Source: an uncultured Rhodanobacteraceae bacterium (GTDB lineage Bacteria; Pseudomonadota; Gammaproteobacteria; Xanthomonadales; SZUA-5). From it: DNA of 48,738 bases. This document shows positions 40,802 through 48,738 of this stretch, in pieces. A program made the position numbers and the translations under genes. A model generated the notes under the pieces. That model did no database searches. It was not told the DNA's origin and saw nothing but the letters and a program-made list of their open reading frames with translations. How positions within the stretch are numbered: position 1 is the first letter of the stretch; each line of letters starts with the position of its first letter. The stretch is taken from assembly GCA_937928755.1 (NCBI GenBank), contig CALEZI010000001.1:1-48738 (forward strand), in the 5' to 3' direction.

Positions 40802-43462
40802 TCAGTGCGTGCGCCACTCGTCGATCAACGAGGCCACCAGCCCGGTCCAGCCGGTCTGATGCGATGCCCCGAGGCCGACGCCGGTGTCGCCATGGAAATA
40901 CTCGTGGAAGGTGAGGTAGTCGCGCCAATGCGGATCGTTCTGGAACTTTTCGATATCGCCGTACTCCGGCCGACGGCCGTTCGCATCGCGGGCAAACACG
41001 GCGATCAGGCGTTCGGCGTGGGTCCTGGCGATCTCGCCGATGGTCCAACTGCGACCGGCGCGATCGACCACGGTCACGTCGTCGCCATGCGCCTTGGCCA
41101 GCTTGCGCAGCGATTCGATCATCAGGAACGCGGTGGGATACCAGATCGGACCGCGCCAGTTGGAATTGCCGCCCTTGATCTTGCAATCGGCCTCGCCGGG
41201 CTCGTAGGTCACGCGATTGCCGCCGAGCACGAAAGGCGCTTCGAGGTGCGCCTTCGAAAGGCTGCGCAGGCCGAAATCCGAAAGGAACTCGTTCGGGTCG
41301 ACCAGCAATTGCAGCATGCGCACCAGTTGATCGCGATCGACGATGGTCAGCGCCAGAGTGTCGCCATTCTCTCCGGGGATGCGGCTCACGCACTGCTGGA
41401 CCAGATCCTGACGGTTATCCAGGAACCAGTTCAGGTTGCGCATGAATTCCGGAAACTGCGACATCCAGCTGGTTTCCAGGCGTTCGACCGCGTACAGCGG
41501 AATCAGGCCGACCATCGAGCGCACGCGCAGTTTCTCGAAATGACCGTCCGGATAACGCAGCACGTCGTAGAAGAAGCCGTCCTCGTCATCCCACAGGTTG
41601 TAGTTGCGGCCGCCCATGCGTTTCATCGCGGCGCCGACGTAGATGTAATGCTGGAAGAACTTGGTCGCCAGCGATTCGTAGGTCTTGTTCTCTTTGGACA
41701 GTTCCAGCGCGATGCGCATCATGTTCAGGCAGAACAGCCCCATCCATCCGGTGGCATCCGATTGCTCCAGAATCGCGCCACCGGGCAACTTGTCGGAGCG
41801 GTCGAACAAGGTGATGTTGTCGAGACCGAGGAAGCCACCCTCGAAGATATTGTTGCCGCTGCTGTCGACCTTGTTGATCCACCACGCAAAATTGATCAGC
41901 AACTTGTGGAAGCAGCGCTCCAGGAACTCGCGATCGGCCGTGCCGGAGCGAATGCGGTCCATGTTGTAGACGCGCCACACGGCCCACGGATGCACCGGCG
42001 GATTGAGATCGGAGAATTCCCACTCATAGGCCGGGATCTGCCCATTGGGATGCTGGAACTGCTCGAACAGCATGAACCACAACTGCTCCTTGGCAAAATC
42101 GGCATCGATCAGTGCGATCGCCACGGTGTGGAACGCCAGGTCCCAGGCAGCAAACCACGGATACTCCCATTTGTCCGGCATCGACAGCACGCGCATCGAA
42201 TTCAGATGGCGCCAGTGTTTGTTGCGGATGTTCTCGCGCGACGCCGGCGGCGGCATTTTCGGATTATCGCCCTTGAGCCATTTGTCGACATCGAAAATGT
42301 AATTCTGCTTCGACCACATCATGCCGGCAAATGCCTGGCGCTGGATGCGGCGCTCGTCCTCCGAGGCACCCTTCGGATGAATCGCGGCGTAAAACTCGTC
42401 GGCTTCGGCGAGGCGTTTGGCGACGATCGCATCGACCTGCGCCAGCGGTGCGTCCAGGGTGTCCGGCGTGAGCCGCAGACGAATCACCGTCGAACCGCCG
42501 GCAGGCACGCTGCGCACATGGTGCACGCAGGCCTTGGTGCCGGTCAGTTCCGGATTGACCGAGGCTTCGCCGTGGATGACGTGGCGGTGGAACGCGTCCT
42601 TGACGTACTTGCGACCGTCATCGGACTTGTAAAGTCTGGCGTTGTTGCTTTCGTTGTCGGTAAACAACGGCTTGCCATCGGCCTCGGCATAGAGTCGACG
42701 TTGACCCACGCTGTAGGCAAACGGCAGATTGTCGAGGCCGTCGGCAGCGCTGTCGTCGGCCAACAACGACAGATAACCTGTGCCGGCTGGACCCGCTTTG
42801 ATCACCGGTTCTCGTCGACGTTCCTCGCCCCAGGCCCAGATATTGCGGAACCACAGGTGCGGCAAGACGTGTATTTCCGCGTCTTCAGGTCCACGATTGA
42901 ATATCTCGATGCGAATGCACAGATCCTCCGGGCCTTCCTTGGCGTATTCGACAACCACGTCAAAATAACGATCTTCGTCGAAGATCCCGGTGTCCAGCAA
43001 TTCGAATTCCGGGCCGCTGCCGTTGCGTCGCGCGTTTTCCTCGACCAGTCGCTGGTAGGGGTATTCGGCGTGCGGATATTTGTAGACATACTTCATGTAG
43101 CTGTGCGTCGGCGTGCTGTCGACGTAGAAGTAGTATTCCTTGAGGTCTTCGCCATGATTGCCTTCGCTCGGAATCAGGCCGAACGGGCGTTCTTTCAGAA
43201 TCGGATCGTTGCCGTTCCACAAGGCCAGCGAAAAGCACAGGACCTGGAAGCGATCGCACACCCCGGCGAGCCCGTCGTCGCCCCAGCGATAGGCCTTGCT
43301 GCGCGCCATGTCATGGGTCAGGTAGTTCCAGGCGGCCCCTTGCGGACTGTAGTCCTCGCGCACCGTGCCCCATGACCGCTCGCTCAGATAGGGTCCCCAG
43401 CGGTGCCATTCCTGGCCGTCTCGCACTTGCATCAGGCGCTGTTGCTCGGTGCTCATGGACAT
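40802..43462 (-). CDS. GH63-like alpha-glucosidase
   Basis: An 886-aa cytoplasmic glycoside hydrolase of the GH63/(alpha/alpha)6-barrel kind (mannosyl-oligosaccharide glucosidase-like, bacterial glucosidase). There is a beta-rich N-terminal domain (1 to about 350) and a helical barrel (about 400-886). Typical segments are WEYPWFAAWDLAFH, FEGGFLGLDNI, ATGWMGLFCLNMM, GNSNWRGPIWYP and a terminal GASHQTGWTGLVA. There is no signal peptide when the start is taken at 43462, which has AGGAAG eight bases before it. It likely releases glucose from an alpha-linked oligosaccharide or a glucosyl compatible solute. It is divergent from a sugar kinase and upstream of an SDR. Confidence 0.85.
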   Translation of the reverse strand: MSMSTEQQRLMQVRDGQEWHRWGPYLSERSWGTVREDYSPQGAAWNYLTHDMARSKAYRWGDDGLAGVCDRFQVLCFSLALWNGNDPILKERPFGLIPSEGNHGEDLKEYYFYVDSTPTHSYMKYVYKYPHAEYPYQRLVEENARRNGSGPEFELLDTGIFDEDRYFDVVVEYAKEGPEDLCIRIEIFNRGPEDAEIHVLPHLWFRNIWAWGEERRREPVIKAGPAGTGYLSLLADDSAADGLDNLPFAYSVGQRRLYAEADGKPLFTDNESNNARLYKSDDGRKYVKDAFHRHVIHGEASVNPELTGTKACVHHVRSVPAGGSTVIRLRLTPDTLDAPLAQVDAIVAKRLAEADEFYAAIHPKGASEDERRIQRQAFAGMMWSKQNYIFDVDKWLKGDNPKMPPPASRENIRNKHWRHLNSMRVLSMPDKWEYPWFAAWDLAFHTVAIALIDADFAKEQLWFMLFEQFQHPNGQIPAYEWEFSDLNPPVHPWAVWRVYNMDRIRSGTADREFLERCFHKLLINFAWWINKVDSSGNNIFEGGFLGLDNITLFDRSDKLPGGAILEQSDATGWMGLFCLNMMRIALELSKENKTYESLATKFFQHYIYVGAAMKRMGGRNYNLWDDEDGFFYDVLRYPDGHFEKLRVRSMVGLIPLYAVERLETSWMSQFPEFMRNLNWFLDNRQDLVQQCVSRIPGENGDTLALTIVDRDQLVRMLQLLVDPNEFLSDFGLRSLSKAHLEAPFVLGGNRVTYEPGEADCKIKGGNSNWRGPIWYPTAFLMIESLRKLAKAHGDDVTVVDRAGRSWTIGEIARTHAERLIAVFARDANGRRPEYGDIEKFQNDPHWRDYLTFHEYFHGDTGVGLGASHQTGWTGLVASLIDEWRTH

Positions 43463-43789
43463 GCTTTGTTCTTCCTGTGGGGGGCGCGGGCACAGCACGC
43501 TCCTCGCCGCGGCCGCTGGCGGCAGAAGGGCACTGGATGTGGACGCAGATCGTAGCATTGGCGCGCTGCGGATCAAGCGTCACGGCGATAACCCCGTTGA
43601 AATGTCGGGTTGGCGGCTTTGGGCGCGTCTGCGCATAGACTTGCGGCAGGTGGTCCGCCATCGGCGATGGGAAGCGCTTGGCAACCAGGCGCTCATCCCT
43701 GTCGATGGCGATGGCGCCTGCGGAAGGCGGGGGCCCGGCCAGAGGGCTCGCGGGGTCGTCGAGCGATTCGGGAATCATCGGGAACCACA
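43463..43789. other. Divergent regulatory spacer (GH63-like / ROK kinase)
   Basis: These 327 bases between divergent genes should hold both promoters. I see no convincing -35/-10 pair, repeat or operator. The open frames that cross it look like shadows. Confidence 0.5.
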
Positions 43790-44692
43790 ATGAGCAATGA
43801 TCGGCATGTCGTCGCCAGCTTCGATATCGGTGGCACCAACTTGCGCGCGGCGGTGGTCGCCGTCGATGCCGACGGGGCCCGTTTGCTCGATCAGAAACGG
43901 CGGGCGACGCCAAGCCACTTGCTGTTGCCGGACATCGATGCCGCGGCGCGTCTCGCCGACGTGCTGGATTTCATCACCGATTTCGCCCGCGACGCGCAAG
44001 CGCGCTTCGGCGCCGACGCGGTTGCTGCCGCGTTCCCGGGTCCGATCGATGACCGAGGGCGCGTAGTTGCCTTGCCCACCCTGTGGGGCGTTGGCGGTCA
44101 GGCCCTGTGTCCGATCGATCTGGTCTCGGCGATGGGTTCGCGCCTGCCCGGCATGCAGGTGCGGGTTTACAACGATGTCTCGGCCGCGGGTTTTCGATTC
44201 GCTGCCCGGATGCCGGATTTTGCGTTGTTCACGCTGGGCAGTGGTGTCGGGCTCAAGGTCTTCATCGGCGGCAAGCCGCAGGTCGGTCCGCACGGGCAAG
44301 GCGGCGAGCTGACGCACATGGTTTTCGATGCCTCAGCCGACGCACCGTTGTGCGACTGCGGCGGTCGCGGTCATCTGGGCGCGCTGGCCTCCGGTCGTGC
44401 CTGGCAACGGCTGAATCGCGATGGCGCGGCAAACCTGCACGATTTTGCCGAGCCCCTGGCGCGGGCCGTGGCCATGCTGCATTTCTCCCTGGGACTCGAG
44501 CAGTTCATTTTCGCCGGTGGCCTCAGCGAGGCGTTGGGGGAGCCGTTGCGGCTCGCCATCGTCGCGCGCCTGCCGGAGCAGGGTTGGCAGATCGGTCAGG
44601 ACTGGAACGCCATGGTCAGCCTTGCGCCGGCCGACGACGCCCATGCCCTGCTGGGCGGTGCGATGTCGTTTGTGCGGCCCGGCCAAGCCTGA
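43790..44692 (+). CDS. ROK family glucokinase-like sugar kinase
   Basis: A 300-aa actin-fold sugar kinase. DIGGTN (12-17) binds phosphate, a catalytic Asp lies in YNDVSAAG, and GSGVGLKVFIGG follows. The ROK zinc site is GELTHMV plus CDCGGRGH: the third cysteine of the usual CxCGxxGC is His here. It would phosphorylate glucose or a related hexose and fits the neighbouring glucosidase and dehydrogenase. The ATG at 43790 begins the fold; upstream frames are not coding. Confidence 0.82.
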   Translation: MSNDRHVVASFDIGGTNLRAAVVAVDADGARLLDQKRRATPSHLLLPDIDAAARLADVLDFITDFARDAQARFGADAVAAAFPGPIDDRGRVVALPTLWGVGGQALCPIDLVSAMGSRLPGMQVRVYNDVSAAGFRFAARMPDFALFTLGSGVGLKVFIGGKPQVGPHGQGGELTHMVFDASADAPLCDCGGRGHLGALASGRAWQRLNRDGAANLHDFAEPLARAVAMLHFSLGLEQFIFAGGLSEALGEPLRLAIVARLPEQGWQIGQDWNAMVSLAPADDAHALLGGAMSFVRPGQA

Positions 44693-44765
44693 GCCGGGAA
44701 AGCTGGATTCCGTTCGCGGCGCGAGCGGATGTCGCCAGCGGCAAACTTGCGGTTGCCTGCGGGAT

Positions 44766-45326
44766 TCAGCCCGTGCCCTGCGCCGCGATCCGTGCCACGG
44801 CGCGATTGAGCTTCATGCGCACGCCATCCGCGCTCTCGCCAAGTTCGGTGCCGATTTCAGCGAAACTCATGCCGAACTCGAAGCGCATCAGCAGCAGGTT
44901 ACGGTACGGCGCTTCCAGCCGCTGCAGCGATTGCTCATAGGCGAGCCAATCCAGCGGTTCGACGCTGCACGCGGGCAGCGACAGATCGACCGCGTCTGCT
45001 GCATCGGCATTGGCGTCGATCGGTGAACGCTGGTGGCGTCGCAGTGATTCGCGCAGGGCGTTGATGAATACGGCCCGCAGGTAGGCGAAGAAGTCGCCGG
45101 GATCGGCCACGACGATCAGGGTCAGCTTGTCCAGCACTTTGAGCCAGGTCGACTGGACCAGGTCGGCAGTGTCCTGCTCGTGGCGCATCAGCTGTGGCAC
45201 GCGACCGCGCGCGAAGCGCCACAACAGGGGTTCGACTCGGGCCACCAGGTCACCGCGGGCGCGCGCATCGCCGGCGCGGATGCGACCGAGCAGCACGGCG
45301 GTGGTGTGCTCCGAATCCTCAGTCAC
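44766..45326 (-). CDS. ECF sigma factor paired with Ser/Thr kinase
   Basis: A 186-aa sigma-70-like factor. Region 2 (about 25-95) contains HEQDTADLVQSTWLKVLD and FFAYLRAVFINALRE. Region 4 (about 130-180) contains YRNLLLMRFEFGMSFAEIG with a helix-turn-helix. The start is GTG. No anti-sigma gene adjoins it; instead a Ser/Thr kinase gene is divergent, 150 bp away. In some ECF groups (for example ECF43) the sigma factor is activated by phosphorylation by its neighbouring kinase. That mechanism is a plausible inference here. Confidence 0.86.
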   Translation of the reverse strand: MTEDSEHTTAVLLGRIRAGDARARGDLVARVEPLLWRFARGRVPQLMRHEQDTADLVQSTWLKVLDKLTLIVVADPGDFFAYLRAVFINALRESLRRHQRSPIDANADAADAVDLSLPACSVEPLDWLAYEQSLQRLEAPYRNLLLMRFEFGMSFAEIGTELGESADGVRMKLNRAVARIAAQGTG

Positions 45327-45476
45327 GGTTGCACGATCGGCGTTCGGTCGATGGATGGCTCAAGTATAGGGACGTCAATCGCGTGACCGCAGTCCGGGAT
45401 TGGCGTTGCCAGGCTGAGTGGCGAGCAAGCCGTACCGCATACTGCGCACTGATCGGCGGCTGGCCGGAGCACCGCA

Positions 45477-48071
45477 TTGAGCACTCTCAAGGACAGTGCG
45501 GATACGCTGCAGGCGCGGTTGGAAGCGCTAGCAGCGCGTATCGCGTCGGGCGATACGCTCGGGCTGGATAGCCTGCCCGGCGACTTCCAGGCGCTGCCCG
45601 AAGTGCAGCGACTGCTGCAGTTTGCCCGGGTCGCGCAGGTGCTGGCGCAAGGCGTGGCGCCGGAGGCTGCGCCGATCCCCGCGGAGATCGGGCCGTGGCG
45701 CCTCGGTCGCTGCCTCGGCAGTGGTGGCATGGGCGAGGTCTGGCTCGGCGAGCGCAGCGACGGCACGGTCGAACAGCGCGTGGCGATCAAGCGCGTGCGC
45801 GGCGTGTCTGCCGAGTTCAATGCGCGGCTGACCGTCGAACGGCGCATCCTGGCGCGCTTGTCGCACCCCAACATCGCGCGCTTCATCGATGCCGGTGTCG
45901 ACGCTGGCGGCGCGCCGTGGCTGGCGCTGGAGTACATCGAAGGCGACACGCTCACGGCGTGGTGCGACCGCGTGCAGCCCGGGCTGGACGCTCGTCTGCG
46001 CCTGTTTCTGGATGTCTGCAGCGCGGTCGAGCATGCGCACCGGCACCTGGTGGTGCACCGCGACCTGAAGCCGGCGAATGTACTGGTCGACGCGTCGGGC
46101 GCCCCGCATCTGCTCGACTTCGGCATTGCCAGATTGCTCGACGGCAGTGCGGCGGAGCTGACATCCAGCGCGATGACGCCAGCCTATGCCGCGCCGGAGC
46201 AACTGCGCGGCGGCGAAATTTCCACCGCCACCGATGTGTATTCGCTCGGGCTGCTGCTCTATCGCTTGCTCGCTGGCACCCTGCCGGAGACCCGCCGCGA
46301 CGCGCATGTCGCGGTACTGCTGACGCGCGTCGAGAACGAAGAGACCCAGCAGCCCAGCCGCAGTGCGCGCGACCAGGCGCAGTTGCTGCCTTACGCGCCG
46401 GCGCAGCTGGCCGGCGATCTGGACGCCATCGTGTCCAGGGCGATCCGTGCCGCACCGGAGGCTCGCTACCCTTCGGTGGCGGCGTTGGCCGAAGACATCC
46501 GCAACTTTCTGGAGTCGCGACCGGTATCGGCGCGCGCGCCGACGCGCCGCTACCTGTTCAGCCGCTACGCGCGTCGCCACAGGACGACATTGGCGTTGTC
46601 GCTTGCCGTCGCGCTGGCACTGACACTGGGCGCCGGACTGGCGCTGTGGCAGGCCGGTGTCGCGCGCGCCGCGGCACGCACCGCGCAGGCGAATGCCGAT
46701 CGCGCCGATGCGCAGGCGCTGCGCACCCGCGCCCAGGCCGAGCGTGCGCAAGGCGCCAGCGATTTCGTGATGTCGGTGTTTCGCCAGATCGACCCGTATC
46801 GCCGCGATGCGCGCGGCCAGATCACGCTGGAACAGGCTTTTGAAGACGCGCTGCAGCGCATCGACGCCGAGTTCGCCGGACGGCCGCAACTGGCGGTGGA
46901 TCTGAACGACAGTTTTGGCCAGATGCTGGTCAACCTGGGCCGCTTCGACGAGGGCCGGGCGCGGCTGCAACGAGCGCTGCAACTGGCGGAATCCGAGCTG
47001 CCGGCCGATGACCCGCGGCTGGCCGCGGTGTTGCTCAATCTCGGGCAACTGAGTGCGCGTACCGGGCGTGCCCGTGAGGCGCGCGAGCTGATCGAACGCG
47101 CCGTGGCGATCCTCGCGCCGCGTGTCGACAGCGAACCGCAGGCCTATGGCGATGCGCTGTTCGCGCAAGCCAGCGTGCTGCTGGAACTGAATGAAACCGA
47201 CGCGGCAGAGCCGCTGGTTCGACGCGCCTACGCGTTGCACGAGCAGCATCTGGCGGCCGACGATCCGCGCCGTGCGCAGGCGCCCTACAACCTGGCCACC
47301 TTGCTGCGCCAACAGCGCAACGATGCGGCCGCAAAACCCTATCTGGACGAGGCGGTGGCGCGCGCCGAACAACTGCAGGGCGCGGATGCAGCCGTGCTGG
47401 TGGACTTTCTCGATTCGCAGCGCGCCAACGCCAATGTCCTGCTCGACCCCAAGCGCGAGCGCGCCGCCGCGACACGGATGCTCGAAGTGGCGCGCGCCAA
47501 TTTCCCCGGGGACCATCCGGTCCATGCCCACGCGCTGGTCGCCGTGGGCACCATCAAGCTGCGCGATTTCAACGACCCGCAGGGTGAGGTCGACCTGCGC
47601 CAGGCGGCGGCGATGTACCGTCGCCTGGACCACCCGATGGAAGCCCGCGCCTGGCGCATGATCGGCTGGACGCGCAATTTCTGGGAGCTGCATGCGGCGG
47701 CCCTGGCGGCACTGGACGAAGGCCACCAACGCTGTCGTTCGATCGGCCCGGCCGAGGCCGAGTGCCTGGCGATCGCCGCCGAACGCATCGGCAGTCTGGT
47801 GCAACTCGAACGCGGTGCTGAAGCCATCGCCGCCAGCGCCGAACTTGACCGCACCATCGCCGAACACGGCGCGCTCGGCATGGATACCCGCGAAATGGCG
47901 GACGAAGCGCGTGCCGAAGCCTTGGTGGCGGGCGGACGCAATGCCGATGCCGTGGCCGTCTTCGATCGCCTGCTGCTCACCTACGCCGAACGCTATGGCG
48001 CGGACAGCGACATCGTGAAGCGGATGCGCAGCCGCCGCGATCAACTCGCGGGCACAGGCGCAGCGCGCTGA
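45477..48071 (+). CDS. Transmembrane Ser/Thr kinase with TPR sensor domain
   Basis: An 864-aa PknB-type kinase. Residues 70-345 are the kinase domain: glycine loop GSGGMGEV (81-88), K105, HRDLKPANVL with D196, DFG (214-216) and an APE equivalent (AAPEQL). One transmembrane helix lies at 371-394. The C-terminal 450 residues are tetratricopeptide repeats, predicted to be periplasmic. The furthest start is TTG at 45477; no ATG is available near it. It is divergent from an ECF sigma gene, a pairing common in this group of bacteria. It probably phosphorylates the sigma factor or an associated protein in response to an envelope signal. Confidence 0.9.
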   Translation: MSTLKDSADTLQARLEALAARIASGDTLGLDSLPGDFQALPEVQRLLQFARVAQVLAQGVAPEAAPIPAEIGPWRLGRCLGSGGMGEVWLGERSDGTVEQRVAIKRVRGVSAEFNARLTVERRILARLSHPNIARFIDAGVDAGGAPWLALEYIEGDTLTAWCDRVQPGLDARLRLFLDVCSAVEHAHRHLVVHRDLKPANVLVDASGAPHLLDFGIARLLDGSAAELTSSAMTPAYAAPEQLRGGEISTATDVYSLGLLLYRLLAGTLPETRRDAHVAVLLTRVENEETQQPSRSARDQAQLLPYAPAQLAGDLDAIVSRAIRAAPEARYPSVAALAEDIRNFLESRPVSARAPTRRYLFSRYARRHRTTLALSLAVALALTLGAGLALWQAGVARAAARTAQANADRADAQALRTRAQAERAQGASDFVMSVFRQIDPYRRDARGQITLEQAFEDALQRIDAEFAGRPQLAVDLNDSFGQMLVNLGRFDEGRARLQRALQLAESELPADDPRLAAVLLNLGQLSARTGRAREARELIERAVAILAPRVDSEPQAYGDALFAQASVLLELNETDAAEPLVRRAYALHEQHLAADDPRRAQAPYNLATLLRQQRNDAAAKPYLDEAVARAEQLQGADAAVLVDFLDSQRANANVLLDPKRERAAATRMLEVARANFPGDHPVHAHALVAVGTIKLRDFNDPQGEVDLRQAAAMYRRLDHPMEARAWRMIGWTRNFWELHAAALAALDEGHQRCRSIGPAEAECLAIAAERIGSLVQLERGAEAIAASAELDRTIAEHGALGMDTREMADEARAEALVAGGRNADAVAVFDRLLLTYAERYGADSDIVKRMRSRRDQLAGTGAAR

Positions 48072-48131
48072 CGCCGGGCTTTACCCGAGGAAGTCCCGGC
48101 GCACCGCTTCGGCGCGCATCGTACGCGCATC

Positions 48132-48738
48132 GAACCTGTGGGAGCGGGTTCATCCCGCGATAGCGCTCGCGGAGTAAATCCGCTCCCACATGAAAATCAA
48201 TGCCTTACGGCTGTTCGGTGGAGTACTGGTCGCCCCCGTCGGTGCGCTTGTACGCGCATCGAACCTGTGGGAGCGGGTTCATCCCGCGATAGCGCTCGCG
48301 GAGTAAATCCGCTCCCACATGAAAATCAATGCCTTACGGCTGTTCGGTGGAGTACTGGTCGCCCCCGTCGGTGCGCTTGTACGCGCATCGAACCTGTGGG
48401 AGCGGGTTCATCCCGCGATAGCGCTCGCGGAGCAAATCCGCTCCCACATGAAAATCAATGCCTTACGGCTGTTCGGTGACGTACTGGTCGCCCCCGTCGG
48501 TGCGCTTGTACGCGCCATCGAACCTGTGGGAGCGGGTTCATCCCGCGATAGCTCTCGCGGAGTGAATCCGCTCCCACTTGAAAATCAATGCCTTACGGCT
48601 GTTCGGTGGAGAACTGGTCGCCCCCGTCGGTGCGCTTGTACGCGCATCGAACCTGTGGGAGCGGGTTCATCCCGCGATAGCGCTCGCGGAGTAAATGTCC
48701 ATCACAAGGTTTAATCCACCGGCTTTAGCCGGTCAGCT
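48132..48738. repeat. Tandem array, 129-bp unit with REP-like hairpin
   Basis: Hairpin units begin at 48132, 48261, 48390, 48520 and 48649, a period of 129 bp (one interval is 130 because of an extra c). Each unit has a hairpin with arms gtgggagcgg/ccgctcccac and an inner cgcgatagcgctcgcg palindrome, then a spacer of about 75 bp (catgaaaatcaatgcc...). Units are nearly identical. The fifth breaks off after ggagtaaatg into unrelated sequence. It is downstream of the kinase gene. Open frames across it are repeat shadows. Confidence 0.92.

Noticed and set aside
39944..43375. A 1143-codon open frame on the plus strand
   Set aside because: It lies antisense to the SDR and GH63-like genes, has no recognisable domain, and is rich in Arg/His/Gln/Val as expected for a shadow frame in GC-rich DNA.
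45528..48044. An 838-codon open frame opposite the kinase gene
   Set aside because: Antisense shadow of the kinase/TPR gene, whose motifs are complete in the other strand.
48138..48479. Repeat-encoded small protein (MGAGSSRDSARG type)
   Set aside because: The frame only reads through the hairpin repeats; it has no start signals and the same peptide arises from the lone hairpin at 32869-32922.
48132..48738. Possible CRISPR array
   Set aside because: The period is 129 bp, the intervening sequences are the same in every unit and there are no cas genes; it is a plain tandem repeat.

Overview
The window is a 48.7 kb stretch of a high-GC bacterial chromosome, most likely a gammaproteobacterium of the order Lysobacterales (Xanthomonadales). 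The signs are the coaBC-dut-AlgC-type gene order, a TrpRS with a long C-terminal extension, small DUF4124 proteins, a sortase-like IPTL-type C-terminus, an ECF sigma factor beside a Ser/Thr kinase with TPRs, and many dispersed palindromic intergenic repeats. The family could not be fixed from sequence alone. Gene density is normal. I see no prophage, transposase or CRISPR array. There is one tRNA (Lys, TTT).

Layout. 0.4-8 kb: a secreted M20 amidohydrolase; a three-domain fusion (aldo/keto reductase, P-loop kinase, HAD phosphatase); then a minus-strand series pssA, a SpoIIE-type phosphatase/HATPase switch protein, a STAS protein and an orphan MlaE-type lipid permease. 8-13 kb: two DUF4124 proteins, an ECF sigma/anti-sigma/PDZ-protein operon, exonuclease III and an RsbW-like kinase. 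13-24 kb: a two-part carboxylesterase, tRNA-Lys, trpS, a small membrane protein, nei, an AmpG-type permease, an RHH-like small protein, cca, a GT-B glycosyltransferase overlapping an HD-type protein, and radC. 24.8-32.9 kb: coaBC-dut-(AlgC-like), a large surface protein with P-domain and DUF11 repeats, and an RlmI-type methyltransferase. 33-39.7 kb: a MAPEG protein, a decayed gene remnant, a three-gene MoxR ATPase / unknown / metallopeptidase-vWA operon, and an aquaporin fused to a cyclic-nucleotide-binding domain. 40-44.7 kb: an SDR dehydrogenase, a GH63-like glucosidase and a divergent ROK sugar kinase. 44.8-48.1 kb: a divergent ECF sigma factor and a TPR Ser/Thr kinase, followed by a 129-bp-period tandem repeat running to the window end.

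The strongest candidates for new biology are: (1) the MoxR / unknown / HEXXH-vWA operon; (2) the pssA-SpoIIE/HATPase-STAS-MlaE series, which suggests partner-switching control of membrane-lipid synthesis or transport; (3) the AlgC-family protein whose catalytic serine is glycine and whose phosphate-binding loop is altered; (4) the aquaporin-CNBD fusion; (5) the AKR-kinase-HAD fusion; and (6) a set of unrelated-sequence intergenic elements that share one architecture, namely inverted arrays of 7-9 bp units around a unique core.

All calls come from reading translated motifs and neighbourhood. No database search was run.
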